NCBI RefSeq assembly: GCF_018413525.1
Contig: NZ_JAHCDD010000028.1
Location: 1 to 61,760 of the forward strand
DNA length: 61,760 bases
Direction: 5' to 3'
Origin: Acidovorax sp. CCYZU-2555
GTDB lineage: Bacteria > Pseudomonadota > Gammaproteobacteria > Burkholderiales > Burkholderiaceae_C
A program made the position numbers and the translations under genes. The notes beneath the pieces were generated by a model, which was not told the DNA's origin, did no database searches, and worked only from the letters and a program-made list of their open reading frames with translations. This document shows positions 17,474 through 24,363 of this stretch, in pieces (positions within the stretch are counted from its first letter, which is position 1; the number at the start of each line of letters is the position of its first letter).

Positions 17474-17968
17474 ATGAACGCCATCGCCCCGTCTCAACCC
17501 TACTCGCCTCAGGAGGTGCTGGCCCAGGCCTTCGGCCTGGACCAGGCGCTGCTTTTCGATGAAGCCGGCCAGGGCCGGATACAGCTCGACGGCGCATTGC
17601 TGCATCTGCAGCTCTACCAGGAAGATGCAAACGTGCTGCTGCTGATGGCCGACCTGGGGCAGCTGCCAGTCAATGACCGGCACGCCCTCCATCAGCAAAT
17701 GCTGGTCGCCAACAGCGGCTGGAGCGCGCTGGCGGGCGGCGCGCTGTGCACCAACGAGAGCGGCGAGCGCGCTCTGCTGCGGCTACGGCTGGATCTCAAT
17801 GCGCTGAACAGCGAAATTCTGACCCACTGGCTCACGGCTTTTGTGACTGCGGCGGAGCATTGGGCCGCCCTGCTGGCAGCCCCGGCGCAAGCCGCTCCGC
17901 CATCCGCGGACGAGCTCAAGGCACAGACACAGAATACGTCCTTCCTCCATCCAACCCATATGGCCTGA
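17474..17968 (+). CDS. CesT-family type III secretion chaperone
   Basis: This 164-residue small protein has the class I (CesT/SycE) chaperone pattern. An N-terminal helix (SPQEVLAQAFGL) and beta strands (GRIQLDGALLHLQLYQEDANVLLLMADLG) lead into helix 2 (HALHQQMLVANSGWSAL). More strands (GGALCTNESGERALLRLRLDL) precede the long C-terminal helix (ILTHWLTAFVTAAEHWAALL). Such dimers hold the N-terminal region of an effector unfolded before export. It begins 33 bases after the effector stop, so its cognate effector is almost certainly the gene just upstream. The alanine/proline-rich tail after residue 138 is dispensable-looking. Confidence 0.8.
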   Translation: MNAIAPSQPYSPQEVLAQAFGLDQALLFDEAGQGRIQLDGALLHLQLYQEDANVLLLMADLGQLPVNDRHALHQQMLVANSGWSALAGGALCTNESGERALLRLRLDLNALNSEILTHWLTAFVTAAEHWAALLAAPAQAAPPSADELKAQTQNTSFLHPTHMA

Positions 17969-17981
17969 GCCGCGCAAAAAC

Positions 17982-18368
17982 ATGTCCACTCTCGACTTTG
18001 CCGGATTGGTACACAGCTACTGCCAGTCCGCCCGATTGCCTTCACCCCGGCTAGACAGCGGCATCACTTGCGTGATCGAGCCCGACGGCAGCCCCGCCGT
18101 GGTCCTGGCCTGGGACGAAGAACGCGACGACGTCGTGATCATCGTCCCCCTGGATACCGAGGCGGCAGAAATGGACCGGCAGGAAGCCCATGATGTTCTT
18201 TGTGCGGCTTTCGTCGGCCAGAACCTGCGCGGCGCGGCCGTGGGCATAGATCCGACCACGGGTGTGCTGTCGCTGTGGCGCCGGCTGGCCAGCGAAGCAG
18301 CGAGCCTGTCGCGCCTCACGCGCGACATCCGCAACACCATCGAAGTCGCGCAGGAACTGCAACGCTGA
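17982..18368 (+). CDS. Second class I type III chaperone-like protein
   Basis: This 128-residue protein begins 13 bases after the CesT-type gene. It shows the same alternation: an N-terminal helix (FAGLVHSYCQSARL), three strands (GITCVIEPDGSPAVVLAWDEERDDVVIIVPL), a helix (RQEAHDVLCAAFVG), strands (GAAVGIDPTTGVLSLWRRL) and a C-terminal helix. The family likeness is weaker than for its neighbour, and the assignment leans on operon position. Two dissimilar chaperones after one effector could form a heterodimer, or the second may serve another effector elsewhere. It is convergent with the cardiolipin synthase-like gene. Confidence 0.62.
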   Translation: MSTLDFAGLVHSYCQSARLPSPRLDSGITCVIEPDGSPAVVLAWDEERDDVVIIVPLDTEAAEMDRQEAHDVLCAAFVGQNLRGAAVGIDPTTGVLSLWRRLASEAASLSRLTRDIRNTIEVAQELQR

Positions 18369-18380
18369 AATCCGGCGTTC

Positions 18381-19853
18381 TCAGAGCTGGAAGCCGACGG
18401 TACGCACCATGCCTTCGAAAATATCGCGCGGCCAGGACGGGCGACGCGGGACATAGGGGTCGGCGCCGGCCAGCAACGCCTCGTGCCACTCCTGCAGCCA
18501 CTGCACTTCGGCCTGGCCGTAGAACGCGGTCATGGCTTCGTAGTTCAGGAACAGGCTGCGCGCGTCCAGGTTCAAGGAGCCGCTGAGTGCCCATTCGCCA
18601 TCGATCAACACGCACTTGGCGTGCAGCATGCCCGGCAGCAGGTGGATTTCGGCGCCGGCCTGGGCCAGCTGGCGCAGCGCGCGCTCGCGCGCCCAGTCGG
18701 CCAGGCGGTGGTTGGAGCGCCGCGGCAGCAGCAGACGCAAACGCACGCCGCGCCTGCAGGCCAGGGTCCAGGCCGCGAGCAGCGCATCGTCGGGAACGAA
18801 ATACGGCGTCACCGCAACAATGCTTTCGCGCGCCTGGAACGCGGCCGACAGCAGCAGTGCGTGCAGCGTGTCGTCGGCGTGATCCGGACCGCTGGGAATC
18901 CACTGCGTCCAGGTCTGGCCCGGCGCGGGCGGCAGCGCCGCAGGCCGCACGACGGCGGGCGCGCGGTGCTTCTTGCGGTGAATCCGGCCCGGCGCGGCGC
19001 GCCAGTCGGTGTCGAACTGCGCCAGCGCCTGCGCCGCCAGCGGGCCTTCGACGACAAAGCCCAGGTCGACCCAGGGCGGCGCGCCGTTCTTGCCGACGAA
19101 GTACTCATCGGCCAGATTGCGCCCGCCGCTCCACAGCAAATGGCCGTCGGCGACCACGAGTTTGCGGTGGTTGCGCAGATTGAGCCGGCCGTACAGCGGG
19201 TTGTGCAGCAGCGGCATGAAACGCCGCACCACGATGCCCATGCCGCGCCAGTCACGCAGCAGCGTGCGCGGTGTCTGCAGGCTGCCGATGGCGTCGATCA
19301 GCACGCGCACGCGCACGCCGCGCGCCACGCAGCGCTGCAGGGCCTGGGCCACCTGCTCGCCCGTGGCGTCGGCGGCCAGCACATAGGTGCTGAGCACCAG
19401 TTGATCGTGCGCACTGTCTATCGTCTTGAGCAGCGCCGTGAGCGCCTCTTCACCGCTCGACTGGAATTCGACCCGCGTGTTGCGCATGGCTTCGGGCAGA
19501 TCGAGCGCGCGCAGCAGGCGCGCCACCCATTCGGGCGGCGCTGCGCCCGCGCCTTCGCTGCCGTCGCCGGGATAGCCCTGGTCGCCCCAGGCCTGCGGCG
19601 CCGGCAGCGCGGCGGGATGGCGCTGCACCGGTCGCAGGAACTTGCGGCTGCCGATCAGCAGGAACAGCGGCAACGCGCCATAGGGAAACGCGATCATGGC
19701 CACGACCCAGGCGAGCGCGGCAGACGGGTGGCGACGCTGCTGGCCTATGCGCGTGGCCACCATGTAGACAAGAAGACTGGCGATGACCACGATGCTGTGG
19801 CCCAGGCCCGAGAGCAGCGCCAGCGTGGTCATATGAAAGGTCAGCAGGTCCAT
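18381..19853 (-). CDS. Cardiolipin synthase-like phospholipase D family protein
   Basis: This 490-residue protein begins with two membrane segments (about 5-30 and 45-65), like bacterial ClsA. It carries two HKD motifs: NHRKLVVADG (about 225) and LHAKCVLIDG (about 405), each with His-x-Lys-x4-Asp. It is predicted to join phosphatidylglycerol molecules into cardiolipin at the inner membrane; other transphosphatidylase activities are possible. The ATG at 19853 (MDLLTFHMTTLALL) is chosen since it places the first membrane helix at the N-terminus; 36 upstream codons in frame overlap the preceding gene and look non-coding. The gap to the preceding gene is 46 bases. Confidence 0.88.
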   Translation of the reverse strand: MDLLTFHMTTLALLSGLGHSIVVIASLLVYMVATRIGQQRRHPSAALAWVVAMIAFPYGALPLFLLIGSRKFLRPVQRHPAALPAPQAWGDQGYPGDGSEGAGAAPPEWVARLLRALDLPEAMRNTRVEFQSSGEEALTALLKTIDSAHDQLVLSTYVLAADATGEQVAQALQRCVARGVRVRVLIDAIGSLQTPRTLLRDWRGMGIVVRRFMPLLHNPLYGRLNLRNHRKLVVADGHLLWSGGRNLADEYFVGKNGAPPWVDLGFVVEGPLAAQALAQFDTDWRAAPGRIHRKKHRAPAVVRPAALPPAPGQTWTQWIPSGPDHADDTLHALLLSAAFQARESIVAVTPYFVPDDALLAAWTLACRRGVRLRLLLPRRSNHRLADWARERALRQLAQAGAEIHLLPGMLHAKCVLIDGEWALSGSLNLDARSLFLNYEAMTAFYGQAEVQWLQEWHEALLAGADPYVPRRPSWPRDIFEGMVRTVGFQL

Positions 19854-19899
19854 GCCCCCAGCATAGCGGCTGTCGCTTTGCGCACGCCGGTCCCTGTCC

Positions 19900-20631
19900 C
19901 TACAGCACCCCGACCGCGGCGTGCGCCAGCGCGAACGGGCCCAGCCAGGGCCGCCGGGCATCGATGGTGGTGGCCGGCTGCGCGGCGCCGGCGATCAGCC
20001 ACCAGCGGGTCTCGTTGTGCGGGCCCTGCTCTATGCCGTCCTGAAGCACCGCAAGCCCGTGCAGCGTGGCCGCGAGCGCCGGGCCCAGGCAGGCCAGCGC
20101 CTGATCGTCTGCCGCCGCGACGGCCTGGGCCGCGGCGCCGGCCGAGGTGCTCGGCTGCAATGCCAGTTGAGGCAAATGCTCGCGCAACCAGGGTCCGGCC
20201 TCCTGCAGCGCCACGGGGTGGGCACAGACCGCCTGCAACTGGGCCAGCGTGATGCCGCGCCTGGCCATCAGGCTGTAGCCCAACTGCAGCCGGCATTCGC
20301 CCACGACCTGCAGCACCTGGGCGCTGTCCGGACGCCAGGCGTTTTCCAGCGTCGCCAGCACTTGCGGCATATAAGGCGTGGCGCCGACGAGGCGCGTGCT
20401 CACGGGCAGGCAGACCGCATCGACCCGGCCCTGCACCAGCGCCTGCAAAGCTTCGTCCGCGGCCATGGCCAGCAGTTCGGGGCCGGGCCGCAGCTGTGCG
20501 GCGTCGCGCCACTGCAGGCAGGCCTGGTGGGTCCAGGTGCCGGGCGGGCCGAGATACGCCAGGCGCTGGCCGGCCGCGCGCAGCGCATCGGGCCAGCGCG
20601 AATAGACGCCGGGCGCGGTACCGGCGGTCAT
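19900..20631 (-). CDS. Prephenate dehydratase-domain-like protein
   Basis: This 243-residue protein resembles the prephenate dehydratase catalytic domain, with its two periplasmic-binding-like lobes. It starts with RLAYLGPPGTWTHQACLQW (compare A-Y-L-G-P-x-G-T-F-S-H-x-A) and has IEQGPHNETRWWLIAG where true enzymes have N-x-T-R-F. Chorismate mutase and ACT regulatory domains are both absent, and only about 70 residues precede the second lobe, so catalysis is uncertain. The start at 20631 forms an ATGA overlap with the upstream ArsC-like gene, implying translational coupling. Other binding-protein-like roles are possible. Confidence 0.68.
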   Translation of the reverse strand: MTAGTAPGVYSRWPDALRAAGQRLAYLGPPGTWTHQACLQWRDAAQLRPGPELLAMAADEALQALVQGRVDAVCLPVSTRLVGATPYMPQVLATLENAWRPDSAQVLQVVGECRLQLGYSLMARRGITLAQLQAVCAHPVALQEAGPWLREHLPQLALQPSTSAGAAAQAVAAADDQALACLGPALAATLHGLAVLQDGIEQGPHNETRWWLIAGAAQPATTIDARRPWLGPFALAHAAVGVL

Positions 20632-21014
20632 TCCGGCAGCAGCGCCAGCACTTTCTCGGGCGGGCGGCACAGCGCCGCGCCACGCGGCGTGACCACGATG
20701 GGCCGATTGAGCAGCACAGGATGGGCCGCGACGGCGGCGATCAGCTGGGCGTCGGTGACCGCGGGCGCATCGAGCTGCAGTTCGGCGTAGACCGCTTCCT
20801 TGCTGCGCAGCAGATCGCGCACCGGCAGCTGCAGTTTTTCGATCAGCGCCGTGAGCGCCGCGGCATCGAGCGGCTGCGCGATGTAATCGACGATGGTCGG
20901 CTCTATGCCGCGCTCGCGTATCAGCGCCAGCGCGCCGCGCGAATTGCTGCAGCGGCTGTTGTGATAGATCGTGACCGGGAAATCGCTGGTGGGGGAAGAA
21001 GGGTTCTGGCTCAT
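20628..21014 (-). CDS. ArsC-family (glutaredoxin-coupled) arsenate reductase-like protein
   Basis: This 128-residue thioredoxin-fold protein has the ArsC active-site loop IYHNSRCSNSRGALALI, whose first cysteine (residue 22) is the catalytic one. It also has the downstream motif NRPIVVTPRGAALCRPPEKVL with the conserved Arg-Pro and cis-Pro loop. Classic ArsC reduces arsenate using glutathione and glutaredoxin, while YffB/YfgD-type relatives have other roles. No arsenic genes are nearby, so arsenic detoxification is not supported by context. It lies 23 bases downstream of the iron permease gene, and its stop overlaps the next start. Confidence 0.85.
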   Translation of the reverse strand: MSQNPSSPTSDFPVTIYHNSRCSNSRGALALIRERGIEPTIVDYIAQPLDAAALTALIEKLQLPVRDLLRSKEAVYAELQLDAPAVTDAQLIAAVAAHPVLLNRPIVVTPRGAALCRPPEKVLALLPE

Positions 21015-21037
21015 GGCTCCAGTTTACCCAGCGCCCG

Positions 21038-22663
21038 TCACTTCGAGCGCAGCGTACGGCTGAGCATGATCACCGGCACCAGGCCCACGGCGACCAGGGC
21101 CAGCGAAGGCAAGGCGGCTTCGCCCAGGCGCTCGTCACGCGCCAATTGATAGGCGACCACGGCCAGCGTGTCGCTGTTGAACGGCCGCAGCACCATGGTT
21201 GCGGGCAGCTCCTTCATCACGTCGACGAACACCAGCAGCGCGGCCGCGGCCGTGGAGCGCTTGAGCAACGGCCAGTGCACGCGCGCCATCAGCCCCCAGC
21301 TGCCCGTGCCCAGCATGCGCGCCGAATCATCGAAGCTCACGGGAATGCGCGCGTAGCCGCTTTGCATGGACTGCAGCGCGACCGCGCAAAAGCGCACCAG
21401 ATACGCCCAGACAATGCCCGTGGCCGTGGCCGTGATCACCGAGGCCAGGCCCCAGTCGGGCGCGGCCGCCTGCAGCCAGCCCACGGGCAGCAGCAGGCCG
21501 ACGACGATCACTGCGCCGGGCACGGCATAGCCCAGGCTGGCGAGCTGCACCACGCCGCGCGTGAGCGCGTCGGGGCGGCGGCGCACGGCGAAGGCCAGCG
21601 CCAGCGCGATCGCCACCGCCAGCACGGCAGTGATGCCACCCAGGCGCACGCTGTTCCAGGCCCATTCGAGAAAGCGCGACCAGGGCAGGACCGACCAGTC
21701 GGCCGCGAGTGGGCGCAGCATGAACACCACGGGAGCGACAAAACCCATCAGCACCGGCAGCAGGCAGATCAGCCAGGCCGCGCCGGCATGCCAGCCGCGC
21801 AGACGCAGCGGCTGGGCTTCGGCCGAGCCCGCGCGACCCACGCCGCTGGTGACGAAACGCATGCGGCGCTGGGCGCGCACTTCGACCTGCAGCAGCACCA
21901 CGACCAGCACCAGCAAAAAGGTCGCGAGCTGGGCCGCGGCAATGCGGTTGTCCATCGACAGCCAGGCCTTGTAGATGCCCGTGGTGAACGTCTGTATGCC
22001 GAAATAGCTGGCGACACCGAAGTCGGCCAGCGTTTCCATCAGCACCAGCGCCACGCCCGCGGCCACGGCCGGGCGGGCCAGCGGCAGCGCCACCGTGAGA
22101 ATGCGCCGGCGCAGCGGCGCGCCCAGCAGGCGCGCGGCTTCCATCAGGTGCGCGGCGCGCTCGCCCAGCGCCGTGCGCGCGAGCAGGTAGACATAGGGAT
22201 AGAGCGAGAAGATGAACACCCAGACCGCGCCGCCCAGGCTGCGCACTTCGGGCAGCAGCCGGCCTTCGAGGCCATAGGCCTCGCGCAGCCAGACCTGCAG
22301 CGGGCCGCTGAATTGCAGGAAGTCGGTATAGGCATAGGCCGTGACATAGGCCGGCATGGCCAGCGGCAGCAGCAGCAGCCATTCGAGCGTGCGTCGGCCC
22401 GCGAAGTCGAACAGAGTGACCGTGGCCGCGGCCACCGTGCCGACCACGGCCGCGCCCAGCGCCACCATCAGGCCCAGCCAGACCGTGGTCCAGACATAAC
22501 CGGGCAGCACCGTAGAGGCCATCTCGCGCAATATGGGCCCGGCCTGGGCATCGGCGCCGCCCCAGGGCAGCCAGGCCGCGAACACCGCCAGCACCGGCAA
22601 GGTGAGCAGCAGCGCCAGCAGGATCAGGGGCAGGGAACGATAGGCAAGAGTGATGCGGCGCAA
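21038..22663 (-). CDS. Ferric iron ABC transporter permease (FbpB-like, two-domain)
   Basis: This permease of about 541 residues has some twelve membrane helices in two homologous halves. Each half carries a cytoplasmic coupling loop: EAARLLGAPLRRRILTVALP in the first and DDSARMLGTGSWGLMARVHWP in the second. This fused layout is typical of FbpB/AfuB/SfuB ferric importers. The start is uncertain. A TTG at 22663 gives a compact N-terminus before the first helix, but the frame stays open to ATG 22744, inside the Fur-like palindrome. The gene is divergent from its ATPase; no ferric-binding protein gene lies in the window. Confidence 0.85.
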   Translation of the reverse strand: MRRITLAYRSLPLILLALLLTLPVLAVFAAWLPWGGADAQAGPILREMASTVLPGYVWTTVWLGLMVALGAAVVGTVAAATVTLFDFAGRRTLEWLLLLPLAMPAYVTAYAYTDFLQFSGPLQVWLREAYGLEGRLLPEVRSLGGAVWVFIFSLYPYVYLLARTALGERAAHLMEAARLLGAPLRRRILTVALPLARPAVAAGVALVLMETLADFGVASYFGIQTFTTGIYKAWLSMDNRIAAAQLATFLLVLVVVLLQVEVRAQRRMRFVTSGVGRAGSAEAQPLRLRGWHAGAAWLICLLPVLMGFVAPVVFMLRPLAADWSVLPWSRFLEWAWNSVRLGGITAVLAVAIALALAFAVRRRPDALTRGVVQLASLGYAVPGAVIVVGLLLPVGWLQAAAPDWGLASVITATATGIVWAYLVRFCAVALQSMQSGYARIPVSFDDSARMLGTGSWGLMARVHWPLLKRSTAAAALLVFVDVMKELPATMVLRPFNSDTLAVVAYQLARDERLGEAALPSLALVAVGLVPVIMLSRTLRSK

Positions 22664-22723
22664 GATAAAGCTCGGCTGGGGGAGTGAGGCACAGGAGGTG
22701 CGGCGGCGGCCAGGGCCTTTCGC

Positions 22724-22748
22724 GCAAATGCGAATTCTAAGCATTTGC
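22724..22748. promoter_or_regulatory. Fur-box-like palindrome between iron transporter genes
   Basis: GCAAATGC and GCATTTGC form a perfect 8-bp inverted repeat around a nine-base AT-rich centre (GAATTCTAA). The centre and arms partly resemble the Fur 7-1-7 pattern. It lies between the divergent ferric permease and ATPase genes, just upstream of a TACAAT -10 element, where Fur would block both promoters. The function is inferred. Confidence 0.55.
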
Positions 22749-22755
22749 ACCGACC

Positions 22756-22761
22756 TACAAT
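22756..22761 (+). promoter_or_regulatory. -10 element of the iron ABC ATPase gene (leaderless candidate)
   Basis: TACAAT ends six bases before the ATG at 22768, so transcription would start at or next to the start codon. The -35 region falls in the adjacent palindrome and has no good consensus match. GAGGA touches the ATG with no spacing, which is too close to act as a normal ribosome-binding site. Confidence 0.45.
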
Positions 22762-22767
22762 CGAGGA

Positions 22768-23835
22768 ATGTTTCTCAAGGTCTCCCAACTCGGGGTGCGC
22801 TATGCCGGCCGCCCGCAGGCCGCCGTCCAGGGCGTTTCATTGAATCTGAACGCCGGTGACATCGGCGTGCTGATCGGCCCCTCGGGCTGCGGCAAGACCA
22901 CCTTGCTGCGCGCCGTGGCCGGGCTCGAGCCCGTGAGCAGCGGCGAAATCCGTTTGCAGGACCAGATCGTCAGCAGCGCCACGGTCTCGCTGCCGCCCGA
23001 GCAGCGGCGCATAGGCATGGTGTTCCAGGACTACGCGCTGTTCCCGCATCTGAGCGTGGGCGCGAACGTCGCGTTCGGCATTCACACGCTGCGCAAGAGC
23101 GAACAGGCGGCGCGCGTCGCCGAAGTGCTGACCCTGGTGGGCCTCGAAGGCAGCGCCGCGCGCTTTCCGCACGAGCTGTCGGGCGGCCAGCAGCAGCGCG
23201 TCGCGCTGGCGCGCGCGCTCGCGCCGCGCCCGCAGCTGATGCTGCTCGACGAACCGTTCTCCAACCTCGACGTCGACCTGCGCGAGCGCCTGGCGCACGA
23301 AGTGCGCTCCATTCTCAAGGCCGCGGGCGCCACCGCGCTGTTCGTGACCCACGACCAGCTCGAAGCGTTCGCCATCGGCGACGTGATCGGCGTGATGAAC
23401 CACGGCGAGCTGCACCAATGGGACGACGCCTACACGCTCTACCACCGGCCCGCGACACGCTTTGTCGCCGACTTCATAGGCCACGGCGTCTTCCTGCCCG
23501 CGCGCCTGGTGATGCGCGAAAACGGCGTGGTCGCGCAGACTCCGCTGGGCGAACTCAGCGACCTGGCCGAATGCCCGCTGCCCGCGAGCTACCCCGACGG
23601 CGAATGCGACGTACTGCTGCGCGCCGACGACGTGGTGCATGTCGACGATTCGCCGGTCAAGGCGCAGATCGTGCGCAAGTCATTTCGCGGTTCGGAGTTC
23701 CTCTACACCATGCGCCTGACCAGCGGCCAGACCGTGATGGCCCATGTGCCCAGCCACCACAACCATGAGATTGGGGAGTGGGTGGGGATGGCGCTGGCGA
23801 TGGAGCATGTGGTGGCGTTTCCTAGGGAAAAGTAG
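22768..23835 (+). CDS. Ferric iron ABC transporter ATP-binding protein (FbpC-like)
   Basis: This 355-residue ATPase powers the divergent permease. It has Walker A GPSGCGKTT (about 35), the Q-loop in VFQDYALFPHL, the signature LSGGQQQR (about 135), Walker B LMLLDEP and the H-loop TH. A C-terminal TOBE-like domain follows (about 240-355: CDVLLRADDVVHVDDSPVKAQIVRKSFRGSEFLYTMRL), as in FbpC/PotA/CysA-type ATPases. The pairing with an FbpB-type permease and the Fur-like site support ferric iron as substrate; putrescine or sulfate types are less likely. Confidence 0.88.
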   Translation: MFLKVSQLGVRYAGRPQAAVQGVSLNLNAGDIGVLIGPSGCGKTTLLRAVAGLEPVSSGEIRLQDQIVSSATVSLPPEQRRIGMVFQDYALFPHLSVGANVAFGIHTLRKSEQAARVAEVLTLVGLEGSAARFPHELSGGQQQRVALARALAPRPQLMLLDEPFSNLDVDLRERLAHEVRSILKAAGATALFVTHDQLEAFAIGDVIGVMNHGELHQWDDAYTLYHRPATRFVADFIGHGVFLPARLVMRENGVVAQTPLGELSDLAECPLPASYPDGECDVLLRADDVVHVDDSPVKAQIVRKSFRGSEFLYTMRLTSGQTVMAHVPSHHNHEIGEWVGMALAMEHVVAFPREK

Positions 23836-23853
23836 CGCCTGTCTGAGGGCAGG

Positions 23854-23922
23854 CCGTTCATGGTTCGACAAGCTCACCACGAACGGGGGACTATCCCGTT
23901 CGCCCTGAGCTTGTCGAAGGGC
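23854..23922. repeat. REP-like palindromic repeats upstream of the GIY-YIG gene
   Basis: Two elements sit side by side. CCGTTC(...)GAACGG at 23854-23886 has 6-bp inverted ends around GGTTCGACAAGCTCACCAC. The second, at 23896-23922, reads CGTTCGCCCTGAGCTTGTCG and has an internal GCCCT/AGGGC stem. The core TTCGACAAGCTCA is shared in opposite orientation. The same family occurs at 24207-24323, 34581-34791 and 59778-60140. Confidence 0.85.
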
Positions 23923-23937
23923 AAAACGGAGAACCCC

Positions 23938-24264
23938 ATGGGCTTCTGGGTCTACATGCTGCGCTGCCATGACGGCAGTTATTACACCGGGCATACCGAT
24001 GCGCTCGAGCAGCGGATCACGCAGCATCTGTCTGGCGCTTTTCCTAGTTGCTATACGTTTCTTCGGCGACCTGTCGAGCTGGTGTTTGCGCAGGAAGTTG
24101 CCACGCGGGAAGAAGCGCTTGCGGCTGAGCGGCGCATCAAAGGCTGGAGTCGCGCGAAAAAAGAAGCAATGATTCGCGGGGACTGGGACGAAGTCTCGAG
24201 GTTGGGACGTTCATCCTTCGATCCTTCGGCAGGCTCAGGACTCAGGACGAACGGGGACGGTTGA
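23938..24264 (+). CDS. GIY-YIG nuclease domain protein embedded in repeats
   Basis: This 108-residue protein has the GIY-YIG fold of the UPF0213/YhbQ type. The GIY-equivalent VYMLRC, the YIG-equivalent YYTGHT, an Arg in LEQRITQH and the metal-binding Glu in EEALAAERRIKGWSRAKKEA are all present. These are the residues needed for metal-dependent DNA strand cleavage. The ATG at 23938 gives the typical MGFWVYML start; the frame is open upstream only because the repeat is open. The last 16-18 codons (from about RSSFDPSAGSG to the stop) lie inside a downstream repeat element. Repeats of the same family flank the gene on both sides with no other gene between. Confidence 0.85.
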   Translation: MGFWVYMLRCHDGSYYTGHTDALEQRITQHLSGAFPSCYTFLRRPVELVFAQEVATREEALAAERRIKGWSRAKKEAMIRGDWDEVSRLGRSSFDPSAGSGLRTNGDG

Positions 24265-24323
24265 GCCCGCTCGCTTGACCTCGACCTCGCCACCCCGTTC
24301 GCCCTGAGCTTGTCGAAGGGCGT
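24207..24323. repeat. REP-like repeats downstream of and overlapping the GIY-YIG gene
   Basis: The first element (24207-24256) reads CGTTCATCCTTCGATCCTTC and on through an AGGCTCAGGACTCAGGACGAACGG end; it overlaps the last codons of the GIY-YIG gene. The second (24294-24323) is CCGTTCGCCCTGAGCTTGTC with AAGGGCG, nearly identical to the element at 23896-23922. About 38 bases of unrelated sequence separate them. Confidence 0.8.
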
Positions 24324-24363
24324 TTCAGGGCGCAGCCTGCGACTGGCAAACCCTAAACAAGAC

